Assembly (NCBI GenBank): GCA_963814435.1
Contig: CAWFCV010000035.1
Location: 186,001-250,000, forward strand
DNA: 64,000 nucleotides
Source of the DNA: JAEUPI01 sp963814435
GTDB taxonomy: Bacteria; Pseudomonadota; Gammaproteobacteria; Burkholderiales; Burkholderiaceae_C
Direction of reading: 5' to 3'
Below, piece by piece: positions 8,819 to 17,950 of this stretch (position 1 is the first letter of the stretch; each line of letters opens with the position of its first letter). Position numbers and translations under genes: made by a program. The notes beneath the pieces are model-generated. The model had not been told where the DNA came from. It did not search any database and was given only the letters and a program-made list of their open reading frames with translations.

Positions 8819-8882
8819 CCGCGACTCCTGAAATGAAAAGGGGCGGGTCGACCCGCCCCCAAGTCTACGCGCCGCCGGTGGA

Positions 8883-9661
8883 TCAGGCTCGCGGCGCTGT
8901 ACTTGCCGATGTAGTGCACGTTCGGCTTGGTGCCCTTTTCTTCCTGCAGGCGGAACGACTTCTCCGCCTTCAGCACTTGGCGATCTCGGAGTTCGGATCG
9001 TCCTGGTCGCCGAAGATGCGCGCCTTGGCCGGGCAGACCTCGACGCAGGCCGGCTGCAGGCCGTTGCTGGTGCGGTGGTAGCAGAAGGTGCACTTCTCGA
9101 CCACGCCGGCCTTGCGGATCGGCTGCACGTCGCCGCGCCGTCGAACTGGTTCATCGCCGGGGTCGCGCGCGCCGGCCGCCTTGGCCGTTTCGGCGCCCGA
9201 GGCCGTGCAGCCCGGGATCATCGCCGTCTTGTCGGCCCAGTGCGGCTGCGGCTCGCGTCCGCCGGCGTTGAAGCTGATCACGCTGTAGGTCTCGCCGTCG
9301 AGGCTCGTCGTCGTCGAGCTCCCGTGGCTGTACGGGCAGGCGTTCTGGCACGTCCGGCAGCCGATGCACAGCTCGTGGTCGTGCATCGTGATGCCTTCCG
9401 GCGTCTTGAACATCGCCTTCGGCGTCGACCGGGCAGGCCTCGACGCAGGGCGCGTCGGTGCAGTGGTTGCACAGCACCGGCATCACCCAGTGCGTCGACG
9501 TTCGGGAACGTTCCCTCGGTCTTCATCACGAAGTCGGCCCAGTTGAAGCTCTGGCCGTCGGCGCGGGTGCGGGTGTTGTTCTCGGCCTTGCAGGCAAAGG
9601 CGCAGGCTCCGCAACCGACGCATCGCTGCAGGTCGATGACCATTCCAAGTCTTGCCATCAT
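8883..9661 (-). CDS. Four-cluster ferredoxin-like beta subunit of the Arr/Arx-like enzyme (frame breaks)
   Basis: ATG 9661 (or 9658) lies behind AGGAGA. The pieces carry the Cys groups of DmsB/NrfC-type electron-transfer subunits: CVGCGACAFACK, CNHCTDAPCVEACP, CIGCRTCQNACP and CTFCYHR...CVEVCPAKA, enough for four [4Fe-4S] clusters. It would pass electrons between the catalytic subunit and the quinone or cytochrome pool. Frame breaks occur near 9490, 9420, 9140 and 8985. The true C-terminus is uncertain; HYIGKYSAA followed by a stop near 8883 is the likeliest after one correction. It lies 27 nt downstream of alpha. Confidence 0.75.
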
Positions 9662-9688
9662 TGTTCTCCTTTAGCTCGGGTTGCGGGA

Positions 9689-12257
9689 TCAGGCTTTCTG
9701 GATCCTGACGCCGGTGAAGCCGCCGTTGCGCGCCGTGGCGCCGCTCAGGCGGTCGTAGTCGTCGACCAGGATGTCGTTGTTGTTGCCGCCGCTGCGGCTG
9801 CGCCTTGGCGTAGTCCTTGCGCGGCGACGCGGCCGTAGGCCCAGTGGCCCTGGCCGTAGCACTTGGCGACCGTGCCGGGCCGCACGCCTTCCCAGAGCTT
9901 GAGCTTGGTGACGATCGAGCCGGCCAGCGAGGTGATCTTCACCGTGTCGCCGGTCTTCAGGCCCAGCTTCGCGCCGTCGGCCGGGTTCATCTTCAGCACG
10001 TCGTCCCACGACACGTCGCCCGGATCGACCTTCTTGAACTCCTGGTACCAGGGCAGGTTGGCCGAGCGGCCCTCGCGGTTCAGGCGCGACTTGTAGTCGA
10101 TGAAGGTGAACGGATACTCGGCCACGCTGCCGTGGCGCTTGGGCGGCTCGTAGTGCGGCACGAAGGCCACTTCGCCGCGCGCCACATAGCCGCTGACGGC
10201 GAGGATGTCGTCGACCGTGGTCTCGTACTTCTTGGCGTGCTCGAGCAGGCCCTTCTTCAGCGGTCTCGCTGTAGAACTCGAACTTCTTGGTCGCGGTGGC
10301 GAACTTGCCGCCCCAGCCCTTCTTCAGCGTGTACTTCGGCGCCGCTGAACATGCCCTTCTTGCGGAAATCGGCCCAGCCGTCGATCGGCGCGTCGCCCTT
10401 CAGCGGCTCCTTGGGCATCCACAGCGGCGCGCTGGTGATCTTGGCGGCGATCTCGGTGAACTCCAGCGCGTTGGTCGGCGTCTTGCCGGTCTCCGGGTCC
10501 TTGAACTCCTTCGAGTAGTAGTCGAACAGGTTCGGGAAGCCCTTGGCCTTGAGCTTCTCGGCCAGCAGCCACATCACCTCGGTCTCTTCCTGCTTCACGT
10601 CCCACAGCCGCTTGACGGCCGCCTGCTGGATCGACGCGTAGCCGTAGCCGTTGCCCATGTTGGTGACGATCGACCAGCCCTCGGCCGAGTTGAACGTCGA
10701 CGGGCAGCACGATGTCGGCGAACTGCGTCATCTCCGACGGGTTGGTCACCATGTGCACGAAGAACGGCACCTTGGCCAGCGCCTTGTCCCAGCGCGTCGG
10801 CGCCGGTGCAGGAGAAGTTGAAGTTGCCCACGAGCAGATGAACACCTTGACCGCGCCCGGGTCCTTCAGCATGCCGTTGGCGACGTTGTTGGTCACCACG
10901 CCGCTGCCGGGCCGCGCGTTCATCATCGCCGGCATGTCCTTGGCGCCGCGGCCGTCGAGCTTCTTGTACTTGCCGGCGCCCTTGGCGATGTCGTCGACGT
11001 AGGCGTCGGACTTCGGGAACGCGCCGATCGGCACGCTGCTGACTCTGCCAGCACGCCGCCTTCGACGTCGATCGAGCCGAGCAGGCCGTTGAGCGCATGC
11101 ACCGCCATCGCGGCGTAGGTGCCGCGCGGGTTCATCGCCACGCCGGGGCCCATCCAGACCGCGGTCTTCGGCGCGGCCTTGCCCATGGCGCGGGCCACGC
11201 GCACGATCTGCGCCGCCGGGATCAGCGTTTCCTTCTCGGCCCAGGCCGGCGTGCGGTCCTTGAGCTCGAGGTTCCACCACTTCACCAGGCCGTAGCGTCT
11301 CCTTCTCGGCGAAGGCGGCCTCGTCGACCGTCTGGCCGGCGACGAACAGGTTCTTGCCGTCCTTGAAGTCGCCGACGAACTCGCGGTTCCACAGCCCTTC
11401 GGTCAGCAGCACATGGGCGATCGCGCCGGCCAGCGCGCCGTCGGTGCCCGGGCTTGACCGGCAGCCACTCCTGCGCCTTGGCCGCCGACGTTGGACAGGC
11501 GCGGGTCGACCGCGATCACCGTGCCGCGCGCCACGATCTCGTGGAAGCGGTGGATCGTGTTGGGCACCATGCGGTTGGAGGCGAGCGGGTCGGTGCCCCA
11601 GATCACCAGGCAGTTGGTCTTCTCGAGGTCGTAGTCGCGGTAGCCGAAGAAGCCCTGCGTCAGGCCCGGGCCCATCTTCTCGGCTTCGGCGCAGATGGCG
11701 CTGTGCGAGAAGTAGTTGGTCGTGCCGAAGATCTTCGGCAGCGTGCCGTACAGCAGGTCGGTCGAGGTCGGCGAATAGCGGCCGCGCATGTAGGCGAGCT
11801 TGTGCGCCTCGTTGTTCTTGCGCAGCTCGATCATCTTGTCGGCGACGGTGTCGAGCGCCTCGTCCCAGGTGATCGGCACGAACTTCGGATCGATGCCGCG
11901 GCCCTTGGCTGCGGATTGGTGCGCTTCATCGGCACCTTGATCGCGGTCGGGATCGTAGATCTGCTGCGGGATCAGGTGGCCGCGCGGGCAGACGTAGCCG
12001 TGGTTGGTCTTGCGACAGCGGGTTGCCGCGCACGCGCACGGCGCGGCCGTCCTGCACGAAGATCTGGATCGCGCACCACTGCGTGCAGCCCTGGCAGGTG
12101 CTGGCCACCCAGTCGCCCTTCGCCGGGCTGCGGGCCTGGCCTTGCGCGGCGATGAACGCGCTGGTGACCGGCGTCGGGTGCCGTCGCGCACCCGGTGATC
12201 GAACCAGGCGGCGGTACCGCCGGAAGCCATGATGAAGGTTCGTCTTGTCAGCCTCAT
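9689..12257 (-). CDS. Molybdopterin catalytic subunit, Arr/Arx-like clade of the DMSO reductase family (many frame breaks)
   Basis: ATG 12257 with GAGGAG upstream gives a Tat leader (LTRRTFIMASGG). Next comes the [4Fe-4S] motif CQGCTQWC...VCPRG with all four Cys, then RGRYS...SHSAICAEAEKMGP with the likely Mo-ligand Cys, and GTDPLASNR. The C-terminal cofactor-binding domain ends near 9689 with NGGFTGVRIQKA. The RGRYS/SHSAICAEAEK signature is what I associate with respiratory arsenate reductase ArrA and arsenite oxidase ArxA. The neighbouring ars genes agree, but the direction of catalysis cannot be told. About a dozen single-base frame breaks fall between 12200 and 9790. Each segment is well conserved, so sequence error is likelier than decay. 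The restored length is about 855 residues. Confidence 0.75.
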
Positions 12258-12290
12258 GACCTGCTCCTCGGGAAGGACTCGATAGTCGCT

Positions 12291-12303
12291 GAGCACTGTG
12301 CTC
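12291..12303. promoter_or_regulatory. Palindrome in the region between the molybdoenzyme operon and yaeQ
   Basis: GAGCACTGTGCTC is a perfect 6+1+6 inverted repeat, 34 bp upstream of the alpha-subunit start. It could be an operator for either divergent unit. No convincing -35/-10 pair or sigma-54 site was found in 12258-12497. Confidence 0.35.
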
Positions 12304-12497
12304 GTCCTGGCGGTTTGGTTTTTGACGCAGGGCAGGGGCCTTGAGGGTTTTCCCCGAAGACTGATAACTTGTCGGACATGGGTGCCCGTGTCCGGGCTCA
12401 GCGTCTCGCTGAACCAGCGCGCGCAAGGTCGACGCATCGCACCGCGTCCGGTCGCCTATAGTCCCCCGCTTCGCTCCCTCTCCAGGCGGTGCGCGCC

Positions 12498-13059
12498 GTG
12501 GCGCTCAAGTCCACCATCTTCAAGGCCAGTCTGCAGGTCGCCGACATCGACCACGGCTACTACGCCGAGCACCCGCTGACGCTGGCGCGGCATCCGAGCG
12601 AGACCGACGAACGCATGATGGTGCGCATCGTCGCGCTCGCGCGCCATGCGCATGCGCTGCGCGACCTGTGCAACGGCGACGGCACGCTGGCCTTCGGCGC
12701 CGGGCTGTCCGACCCGGACGATCCCGACGTCTCGCTGACCGATTTCACCGGCCGCAAGCGCTTGTGGATCGAAGTCGGCCAGCCCGAGGAGAAGCCGCTG
12801 GTGCGTGCCTGCAGCCGCGCCGACGCGGTGGTGGTGTACCCGTTCGCCGCGTCGGCCGAGCTGTGGTGGCGCGGCATCGAGAACAAGCTGGTCCGGCTGG
12901 ACCGGCTGCAGGTCTGGCGCCTGCCGGCCGAAGCCACCCAGGCGCTGAGCGGAACTGGCCGAACGCAGCATGCAGCTGCAGGCCACCGTGCAGGAGGGCG
13001 CGCTCACGCTGAGCAGCACGCGCGGCAGCGTGCACATCGAACCGCAGCGCTGGCAATGA
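12498..13059 (+). CDS. yaeQ: YaeQ-family protein (one inserted base)
   Basis: GTG 12498 starts the typical YaeQ N-terminus ALKSTIFKASLQVADIDHGYY, followed by HPSETDERMMVRIVALARHA. This small conserved family has a PD-(D/E)XK nuclease-like fold and no settled role. An extra G near 12951 shifts the frame; without it the protein continues LAERSMQLQATVQEG to IEPQRWQ and stops at 13059. The stop overlaps the next start as ATGA. As written, the frame reads straight into the monooxygenase gene, which is an artefact. Corrected length is 186 residues. Confidence 0.88.
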
Positions 13060-14513
13060 CGCGCGACGACATCCTCGACGTGCTGGTGGTCGGCGCCGGC
13101 ATCTCCGGCATCAGCGCGGCCTGGCACCTGCAGACGATGTGCCCGCGGCGCAGTTTCGCGATCCTCGAGGCGCGCGACACGCTGGGTGGCACCTGGGATC
13201 TGTTCCGCTACCCGGGCGTGCGCTCGGACTCCGACATGTTCACGCTCGGCTTCTCGTTCCGGCCCTGGCACGGCGACCAGTCGATCGCCGACGGGCCGGC
13301 GATCCTGCAATACCTGCACGACACGGTGCGCGAGTTCGGCATTCACCGCCGTATCCGCTTCGGCCACCGCGTGCAGCAGGCGTCGTGGTCGTCGCGCGAC
13401 GCGCTGTGGAGCGTCAGCGTGCAACGCGCCGGTGCGGCCGAGCCGCTGCGCCTGCGCTGCCGCTTCCTGTTCCTGTGCAGCGGCTATTACCGCTACGACC
13501 AAGGCTACACGCCGGGCTTCCCCGGACTCGATCAATTCAAAGGGCGTGTCGTGCACCCGCAGGCCTGGAGCGACGACGTCGACGTCGACGGCAAGCGCGT
13601 GCTGGTGATCGGCAGCGGCGCCACGGCAGTGACGCTGGTGCCGGCGATCGCACGATCCGCAGCCGAGGTCACGATGCTGCAGCGCTCACCCACCTACATG
13701 GTGTCGCGGCCATCGAAAGACGCCATCGCCCGGCGCCTGCACCGCCTGCTGCCGGCGCGGCTGGCCAGCGCCGTCACGCGCTGGAAGAACCTGCTGATGG
13801 GCCTGTATGTGTTCAACCTGTGCCGCCGCAAGCCGGCCAAGGTGAAGGCCTTCCTGATCGGCCTGGTGCGCAAGGCCCTGCCGCCAGACTACGACGTGCA
13901 GACGCATTTCACGCCGCGCTACAACCCCTGGGAGCAGCGGCTGTGCCTGGTGCCCGACAGCGACTTCTTCGAAGCCATTCGCGCCGGCCGCGCGCAGGTG
14001 GTGACCGATCAGATCGAGCGCTTCACGGCCACCGGCGTGCGCCTGACGAGCGGGCGCGAACTCGCGGCCGACCTGGTGGTCACCGCCACCGGACTGCAGC
14101 TGCAATTGATGGGCGGTGCGACGATCGACATCGACGGCAAGCATGTCGATGCGTCGAAGCTGGTGGTCTACAAGGGCCTGATGTACGGTGGACTGCCCAA
14201 CTTCGCGGCGACGTTCGGCTACACCAACGCGTCGTGGACGCTGAAGGCCGACCTGACCAGCCGTTATGTGTGCCGCGTGCTCAACCACATGGCCGCCGCC
14301 GGCGCTCGGGTGTGCACGCCGCGCATGGCCGACGCGGCGATGGCGCTCGATCCGTTCGTCGACTTTTCGTCGGGCTACTTCCAGCGGCAGCTGCAGTCGC
14401 TGCCGAAGCAGGGTCGCGTCAGGCCCTGGAAGCTGAACCAGAACTACCTCACCGACCTGGTCACGCTGCGCTTCGGCCGCATCGACGACGGCGTGCTCGA
14501 CTTCCAACGTTGA
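13056..14513 (+). CDS. Flavin-containing (Baeyer-Villiger type) monooxygenase
   Basis: 485 residues. The N-terminal FAD Rossmann motif is VVGAGISG near residue 10. The Baeyer-Villiger fingerprint FxGxxxHxxxW is present as FKGRVVHPQAW near residues 160-170. The NADPH Rossmann motif VIGSGATAV follows near 182. The family inserts one oxygen atom into ketones or heteroatoms using NADPH and O2. A GGTWDLFRYPG segment near residue 46 is also typical. The start overlaps the yaeQ stop by 4 nt, so the two are probably co-translated. Substrate is unknown and nothing nearby suggests one. Confidence 0.88.
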   Translation: MTRDDILDVLVVGAGISGISAAWHLQTMCPRRSFAILEARDTLGGTWDLFRYPGVRSDSDMFTLGFSFRPWHGDQSIADGPAILQYLHDTVREFGIHRRIRFGHRVQQASWSSRDALWSVSVQRAGAAEPLRLRCRFLFLCSGYYRYDQGYTPGFPGLDQFKGRVVHPQAWSDDVDVDGKRVLVIGSGATAVTLVPAIARSAAEVTMLQRSPTYMVSRPSKDAIARRLHRLLPARLASAVTRWKNLLMGLYVFNLCRRKPAKVKAFLIGLVRKALPPDYDVQTHFTPRYNPWEQRLCLVPDSDFFEAIRAGRAQVVTDQIERFTATGVRLTSGRELAADLVVTATGLQLQLMGGATIDIDGKHVDASKLVVYKGLMYGGLPNFAATFGYTNASWTLKADLTSRYVCRVLNHMAAAGARVCTPRMADAAMALDPFVDFSSGYFQRQLQSLPKQGRVRPWKLNQNYLTDLVTLRFGRIDDGVLDFQR

Positions 14514-14532
14514 CGGGCCCGGTGCGGGGGGC

Positions 14533-14568
14533 TTGACAACCCGTCGTCATTTCAACGATACTTGAAAT
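14533..14568 (+). promoter_or_regulatory. arsR promoter with ArsR operator; apparent leaderless start
   Basis: TTGACA at 14533-14538 and GATACT at 14557-14562 (18-bp spacer) form the promoter. The inverted repeat ATTTCAA (14549-14555) and TTGAAAT (14562-14568) covers the -10, as expected for ArsR repression. The start codon is at 14569, directly after the operator and about where transcription should begin. No Shine-Dalgarno sequence is seen, so the mRNA may be leaderless. Confidence 0.7.
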
Positions 14569-14898
14569 ATGGAAGAGCAGGATGTGATCGCGTCGCTCGC
14601 GGCGCTGGCCCAGTCGCTGCGGCTGCGCGTGTTTCGCGAGCTGGTGATCGCCGGCCCGACCGGGTTGACGCCGGGTGCGCTGTGCGAGGCGCTCGATGTG
14701 GCGCCCAACACGTTGTCGTTCCACCTCAAGGAGCTGATGCACGCGCGCCTGGTCAACCAGGAGCGCGACGGCCGCTTCCTGATCTACCGTGCCTCGTTCG
14801 AGCGCATGAACGCGCTGCTCGCATTTCTCACCGCCAACTGCTGCCAGGGCAAGGCGCGCGCCGGCGCGCGCGGCGCCAAGAGCTGCAAAACCTGTTGA
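14569..14898 (+). CDS. arsR: ArsR/SmtB-family arsenic-responsive repressor
   Basis: 109 residues with a winged helix: LAALAQSLRLRVFREL, then LTPGALCEALDVAPNTLSFH as the recognition helix region and a beta-wing ERDGRFLIYR. Cysteines for As(III) sensing are not in the classical ELCVCDL position. Instead there are NCC near residue 91 and CKTC at the very C-terminus, fitting the class with C-terminal As sites. It heads arsR-arsI-arsC-acr3 and probably represses them through the operator overlapping its own -10. Confidence 0.92.
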   Translation: MEEQDVIASLAALAQSLRLRVFRELVIAGPTGLTPGALCEALDVAPNTLSFHLKELMHARLVNQERDGRFLIYRASFERMNALLAFLTANCCQGKARAGARGAKSCKTC

Positions 14899-14911
14899 AA
14901 GGACTCTCGCG

Positions 14912-15406
14912 ATGAAACGCTTCCACGTGCACCTGCATGTCGACAACCTCGATCAGAGCATCGGCTTCTATTCGAAGCTGTTCGCCGCGTCGCCCGCCCG
15001 CCGGGAAGGCGACTACGCCAAGTGGATGCTCGACGATCCGCCGGTCAATTTCGCGATCTCCACCCGCGGCAACAGCGTCGGCATCGATCACCTGGGGTTC
15101 CAGGTCGACAACGACGCCGACCTCGCCGACCTGAAGGCGCGCGCCGCGACGGCCGACCTGTCGGTGTTCGACGAAGGCCAGACCAGCTGCTGCTACGCGC
15201 GCAGCGACAAACACTGGATCACCGACCCACAGGGCGTGGCATGGGAGCACTTCCACACGCTGGGCAACATACCCGTGTTCGGCGAATCCAAGGGCACCGC
15301 CGCCAAGACGGCTGAGCCGGCCGGCGCTCAGGCCGCCGCTTGCTGCCCGCCGCGGGGCAAACCGGTCGGCGTGCCGGTGAAAGCGGCCAGCGGCAGCTGT
15401 TGCTGA
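14912..15406 (+). CDS. arsI: ArsI/CadI-family C-As lyase
   Basis: 164 residues. The vicinal-oxygen-chelate fold is recognisable from KRFHVHLHVDNLDQSIGFY at the start, GIDHLGFQV with a metal His, and WITDPQGVAWEHFHT with a metal Glu. The Cys pair of ArsI that binds trivalent organoarsenicals is present in TSCCYA. ArsI cleaves the C-As bond of trivalent methyl- or aryl-arsenicals using Fe(II) and O2. The tail (from about residue 125) is Ala-rich with two extra Cys pairs, ACCPP and the terminal GSCC. It lies 13 nt after arsR. Confidence 0.85.
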   Translation: MKRFHVHLHVDNLDQSIGFYSKLFAASPARREGDYAKWMLDDPPVNFAISTRGNSVGIDHLGFQVDNDADLADLKARAATADLSVFDEGQTSCCYARSDKHWITDPQGVAWEHFHTLGNIPVFGESKGTAAKTAEPAGAQAAACCPPRGKPVGVPVKAASGSCC

Positions 15407-15408
15407 CG

Positions 15409-15915
15409 ATGACCACGCACGCGCTGATCCTGTGCACGCACAACTCGGCGCGCAGCGTGCTCGCCGAGGGCATGCTCAACCACTGGGCGCGGCGCCTGGG
15501 GCGCGACGTGCAGGCGCACAGCGCCGGCAGCGCACCGAGCGGTCGCGTGAACCCGCTCGCGCTCGAAGCCTTGGCCAACGCCGGCGTCGTCACAGCCGGC
15601 GTGCGCAGCAAGAGCTGGGACGAGTTCGCCCGGCCCGATGCGCCGGCGCTGAGTGTCGTGATCACGGTGTGCGACAGCGCCGCCGCCGAGACCTGCCCGG
15701 TCTTTCTCGGCGGCGCCGGCGGCCAGCCGGTGAAGGTGCACTGGGGCTACCCCGACCCGTCCAACGCGCTGGGTGGTGACGAAGGCAAGCGCCGCGCATT
15801 CGAGCTGACGCGCCAGGCCATCGGCTATCGCATGCTGCAGCTGCTGGCCCTGCCGCTGGAGACCCTGCCACGCGCAGAGTTGCAGCAGGCGCTGGTGCAG
15901 ATCGGTCGCAGTTAG
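15409..15915 (+). CDS. arsC: Arsenate reductase, low-molecular-weight phosphatase (thioredoxin-linked) type
   Basis: Start ATG 15409, 2 nt after arsI. The catalytic loop CTHNSARS is at residues 9-16 and the acid YPDP near 118. A Cys pair VCDSAAAETCP near residues 86-94 matches the relay Cys82/Cys89 of thioredoxin-coupled ArsC. It reduces cytoplasmic As(V) to As(III), which Acr3, encoded next, can export. A remnant of the unrelated glutaredoxin-type arsC lies just beyond acr3. Confidence 0.88.
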   Translation: MTTHALILCTHNSARSVLAEGMLNHWARRLGRDVQAHSAGSAPSGRVNPLALEALANAGVVTAGVRSKSWDEFARPDAPALSVVITVCDSAAAETCPVFLGGAGGQPVKVHWGYPDPSNALGGDEGKRRAFELTRQAIGYRMLQLLALPLETLPRAELQQALVQIGRS

Positions 15916-15929
15916 AGGAGCCGCCGACC

Positions 15930-16995
15930 ATGACCACCCTCAGCCCGCCGATCCAGGCGTCGCCCGCAGCGTCGATGAGCGTGTTCGAGCGCTACCTGAC
16001 GGTCTGGGTGTTCCTGTGCATCGTTGCGGGCATCACGCTCGGCCAGTGGTTGCCGGGTCCGTTCCAGGCCATCGGCCGCATGGAGCTGGCCAAGGTCAAC
16101 CTGCCGGTGGGCGTGCTGATCTGGGTGATGATCATCCCGATGCTGCTGAAGGTCGACTTCGGCGCGTTGCATCAGGTCAAGCCGCATTGGCGCGGCATCG
16201 GCGTCACGCTGTTCGTCAACTGGGCCGTCAAGCCGTTCTCGATGGCGCTGCTGGGCTGGTTGTTCATCCGCCATGTGTTCGCGCCGTACCTGCCGGCGGG
16301 CCAGGCCGACAGCTACATCGCCGGCCTGATCCTGCTGGCGGCCGCGCCGTGCACGGCGATGGTGTTCGTCTGGAGCCGGCTGACCGGCGGCCACCCGCTG
16401 TTCACGCTGTCGCAGGTGGCGCTCAACGACACCATCATGGTGTTCGCCTTCGCGCCGATCGTCGCGCTGCTGCTCGGGCTGTCGTCGATCACCGTGCCGT
16501 GGGACACGCTGATCACCTCGGTGGTGCTGTACATCGTCATTCCGGTGGTGCTGGCGCAGCTGTGGCGCAGGACGCTGCTGCGCCGCGGCCAGGCCGCGCT
16601 CGACGCCACGTTGCGCCAGATCGGTCCGTGGTCGATCGGCGCGCTGCTGGCCACGCTGGTGCTGCTGTTTGCCTTTCAGGGCCAGGCCATCCTCGATCAG
16701 CCGCTGGTGATCGCGAATGCTCGCGGTGCCGATCCTGATCCAGGTGTTCTTCAACTCCGGCTTGGCCTACTGGCTGAACCGGCGCCTGGGCGAATCGCAC
16801 AACGTCGCCTGCCCCTCGGCATTGATCGGCGCCAGCAACTTCTTCGAGCTGGCGGTGGCCGCCGCGATCAGCCTGTTCGGCTTCGAGTCGGGCGCCGCGC
16901 TGGCCACCGTGGTGGGTGTGCTGATCGAGGTGCCGGTGATGCTGCTGGTGGTTCGCATCGTCAACTCGAGCAAGGGTTGGTACGAGCGCGGCTGA
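15930..16995 (+). CDS. acr3: Acr3-type arsenite efflux permease (one inserted base)
   Basis: ATG 15930 follows AGGAG. About ten membrane helices are visible, with the Acr3 signature APCTAMVF in the central helix near residue 147 and later a second Cys in SHNVACPSALIGASN. The protein exports As(III) using the proton-motive force. One extra base near 16714-16716 breaks the frame between PLVIA and MLAVPILIQ; removing it gives 354 residues, normal for the family. It is the last gene of the arsR-led unit. Confidence 0.9.
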
Positions 16996-17033
16996 CGTAG
17001 CGTGCCCTGGAAGCCCGCGGCGCACCTGACGAC

Positions 17034-17096
17034 ATGGGCGACATCACGATCATTCACAATCCAGCATGCGGGACCTCCCGCGACGAGGGGCCGTGA
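17034..17096 (+). pseudogene. arsC: Truncated glutaredoxin-type arsC (20 codons left)
   Basis: The frame reads MGDITIIHNPACGTSRDEGP and stops. MxxITIxHNPxCGTSRN is the unmistakable N-terminus of glutaredoxin-dependent ArsC, including the catalytic Cys, but the remaining roughly 120 residues are gone. The sequence after the stop (17097-17273) has an open frame with no family I recognise. The remnant shows that this island once had a second, unrelated arsenate reductase in the usual place after acr3. Confidence 0.75.
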
Positions 17097-17273
17097 ATCA
17101 GATGCGCCTGCTCGGCCGCTGGATGCGCATGTTCACCATCGCCAACCAGTCCTCGGCCGCCAAGGCCTTGCTCACGCGCGACGTGGCGCCTTACCTCGTG
17201 GACCGATACAGTGAGCGTCGTGAAAGCGCCGCCGAACCGTGCGAACGGGTCAACCGGCGGTCCATCTGAACCG

Positions 17274-17873
17274 ATGACCGTCGGTGCGCCGCGTTCGAAC
17301 TGCGCCTCGCCGGGCACGGCCAAGGCCTTCTCGTGCGTGTCAGCGGCATGGCAGGCCCACGAAGGCGAGTTGCTCGGCTACCTTCGTCACCAACTGACCG
17401 ATACGGACACGGCCAGCGACGTGCTGCAGGACGTGTTCGTGAAGGCCATGCGCCATGGCCAGGGCTTCTGCACTCTGGACAACCCACGGGCCTGGCTGTT
17501 CCAGGTGACCCGCAACACCCTGATCGACCGTGCGCGCTCGGCGCACCCCGTCGAGCCGCTGCCCGACGGCGATGACGAGCCCGCAGCACCCCAGGAAGAC
17601 GGTTCGCCGGCGGTCGATGCGCTCGCCAGTTGCCTGGAGCGGACGATGGCGGAGTTGTCCGCCGACGACGCTACCGTCCTGCGTGCGTGCGACCTGGAAG
17701 GGCAGACCGTTCGAGAGTTCGCCGACGCCCACGGCCTGAGCCTGCCGGCCGCCAAGTCGCGCCTCCTGCGCGCACGGCAGCGCCTGCGTGATCGCCTGAC
17801 AACCGCGTGCCAGGTGCGGTTCGAGCCCGACGGCACCGTTGCCGATCACGTGCCGCGGCCGGCTGAGGTCTGA
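17274..17873 (+). CDS. ECF-family RNA polymerase sigma factor
   Basis: Region 2 is seen in ELLGYLRHQLTDTDTASDVL with QDVFVKAMRH and NPRAWLFQVTRNTLIDRAR. Region 4 is seen in LSADDATVLRACDLEGQT and LSLPAAKSRLLRARQRLRD. ATG 17274 is preferred; an in-frame GTG at 17211 is possible, and neither has a strong ribosome binding site. No anti-sigma gene is adjacent. A SigZ-like ECF factor between acr3 and arsP is a likely local regulator. The C-terminus has one Cys (ACQVRFEPDG) that might sense metal. Confidence 0.85.
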   Translation: MTVGAPRSNCASPGTAKAFSCVSAAWQAHEGELLGYLRHQLTDTDTASDVLQDVFVKAMRHGQGFCTLDNPRAWLFQVTRNTLIDRARSAHPVEPLPDGDDEPAAPQEDGSPAVDALASCLERTMAELSADDATVLRACDLEGQTVREFADAHGLSLPAAKSRLLRARQRLRDRLTTACQVRFEPDGTVADHVPRPAEV

Positions 17874-17883
17874 TCCAGATCAA
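17870..17883 (+). promoter_or_regulatory. FNR/ANR-type site upstream of arsP
   Basis: CTGATCCAGATCAA matches TTGAT-N4-ATCAA at 9 of 10 positions. It overlaps the sigma-factor stop codon and lies 67 bp before the arsP start, a normal place for an activator. It suggests that the arsP-to-mobB unit is induced at low oxygen. Confidence 0.55.
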
Positions 17884-17950
17884 TGACCCGGCGCGCCGCG
17901 GGTGAATCCTTCTGCGTGCGTCTGCGTCTCCACAACGGAGAGATCGCAAG

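Noticed and set aside
8173..12257. Decaying pseudogene operon
   Set aside because: Each segment keeps full family motifs and no in-frame stops; only single-base shifts are seen, and similar shifts hit unrelated healthy genes.
12489..14513. Apparent YaeQ-monooxygenase fusion protein
   Set aside because: The YaeQ C-terminus continues in the next frame after one extra G near 12951 and ends in a normal ATGA overlap, so the fusion is an artefact.
17097..17273. Possible small gene after the arsC remnant
   Set aside because: The frame has no ribosome binding site or recognisable family and overlaps the start region of the sigma-factor gene.
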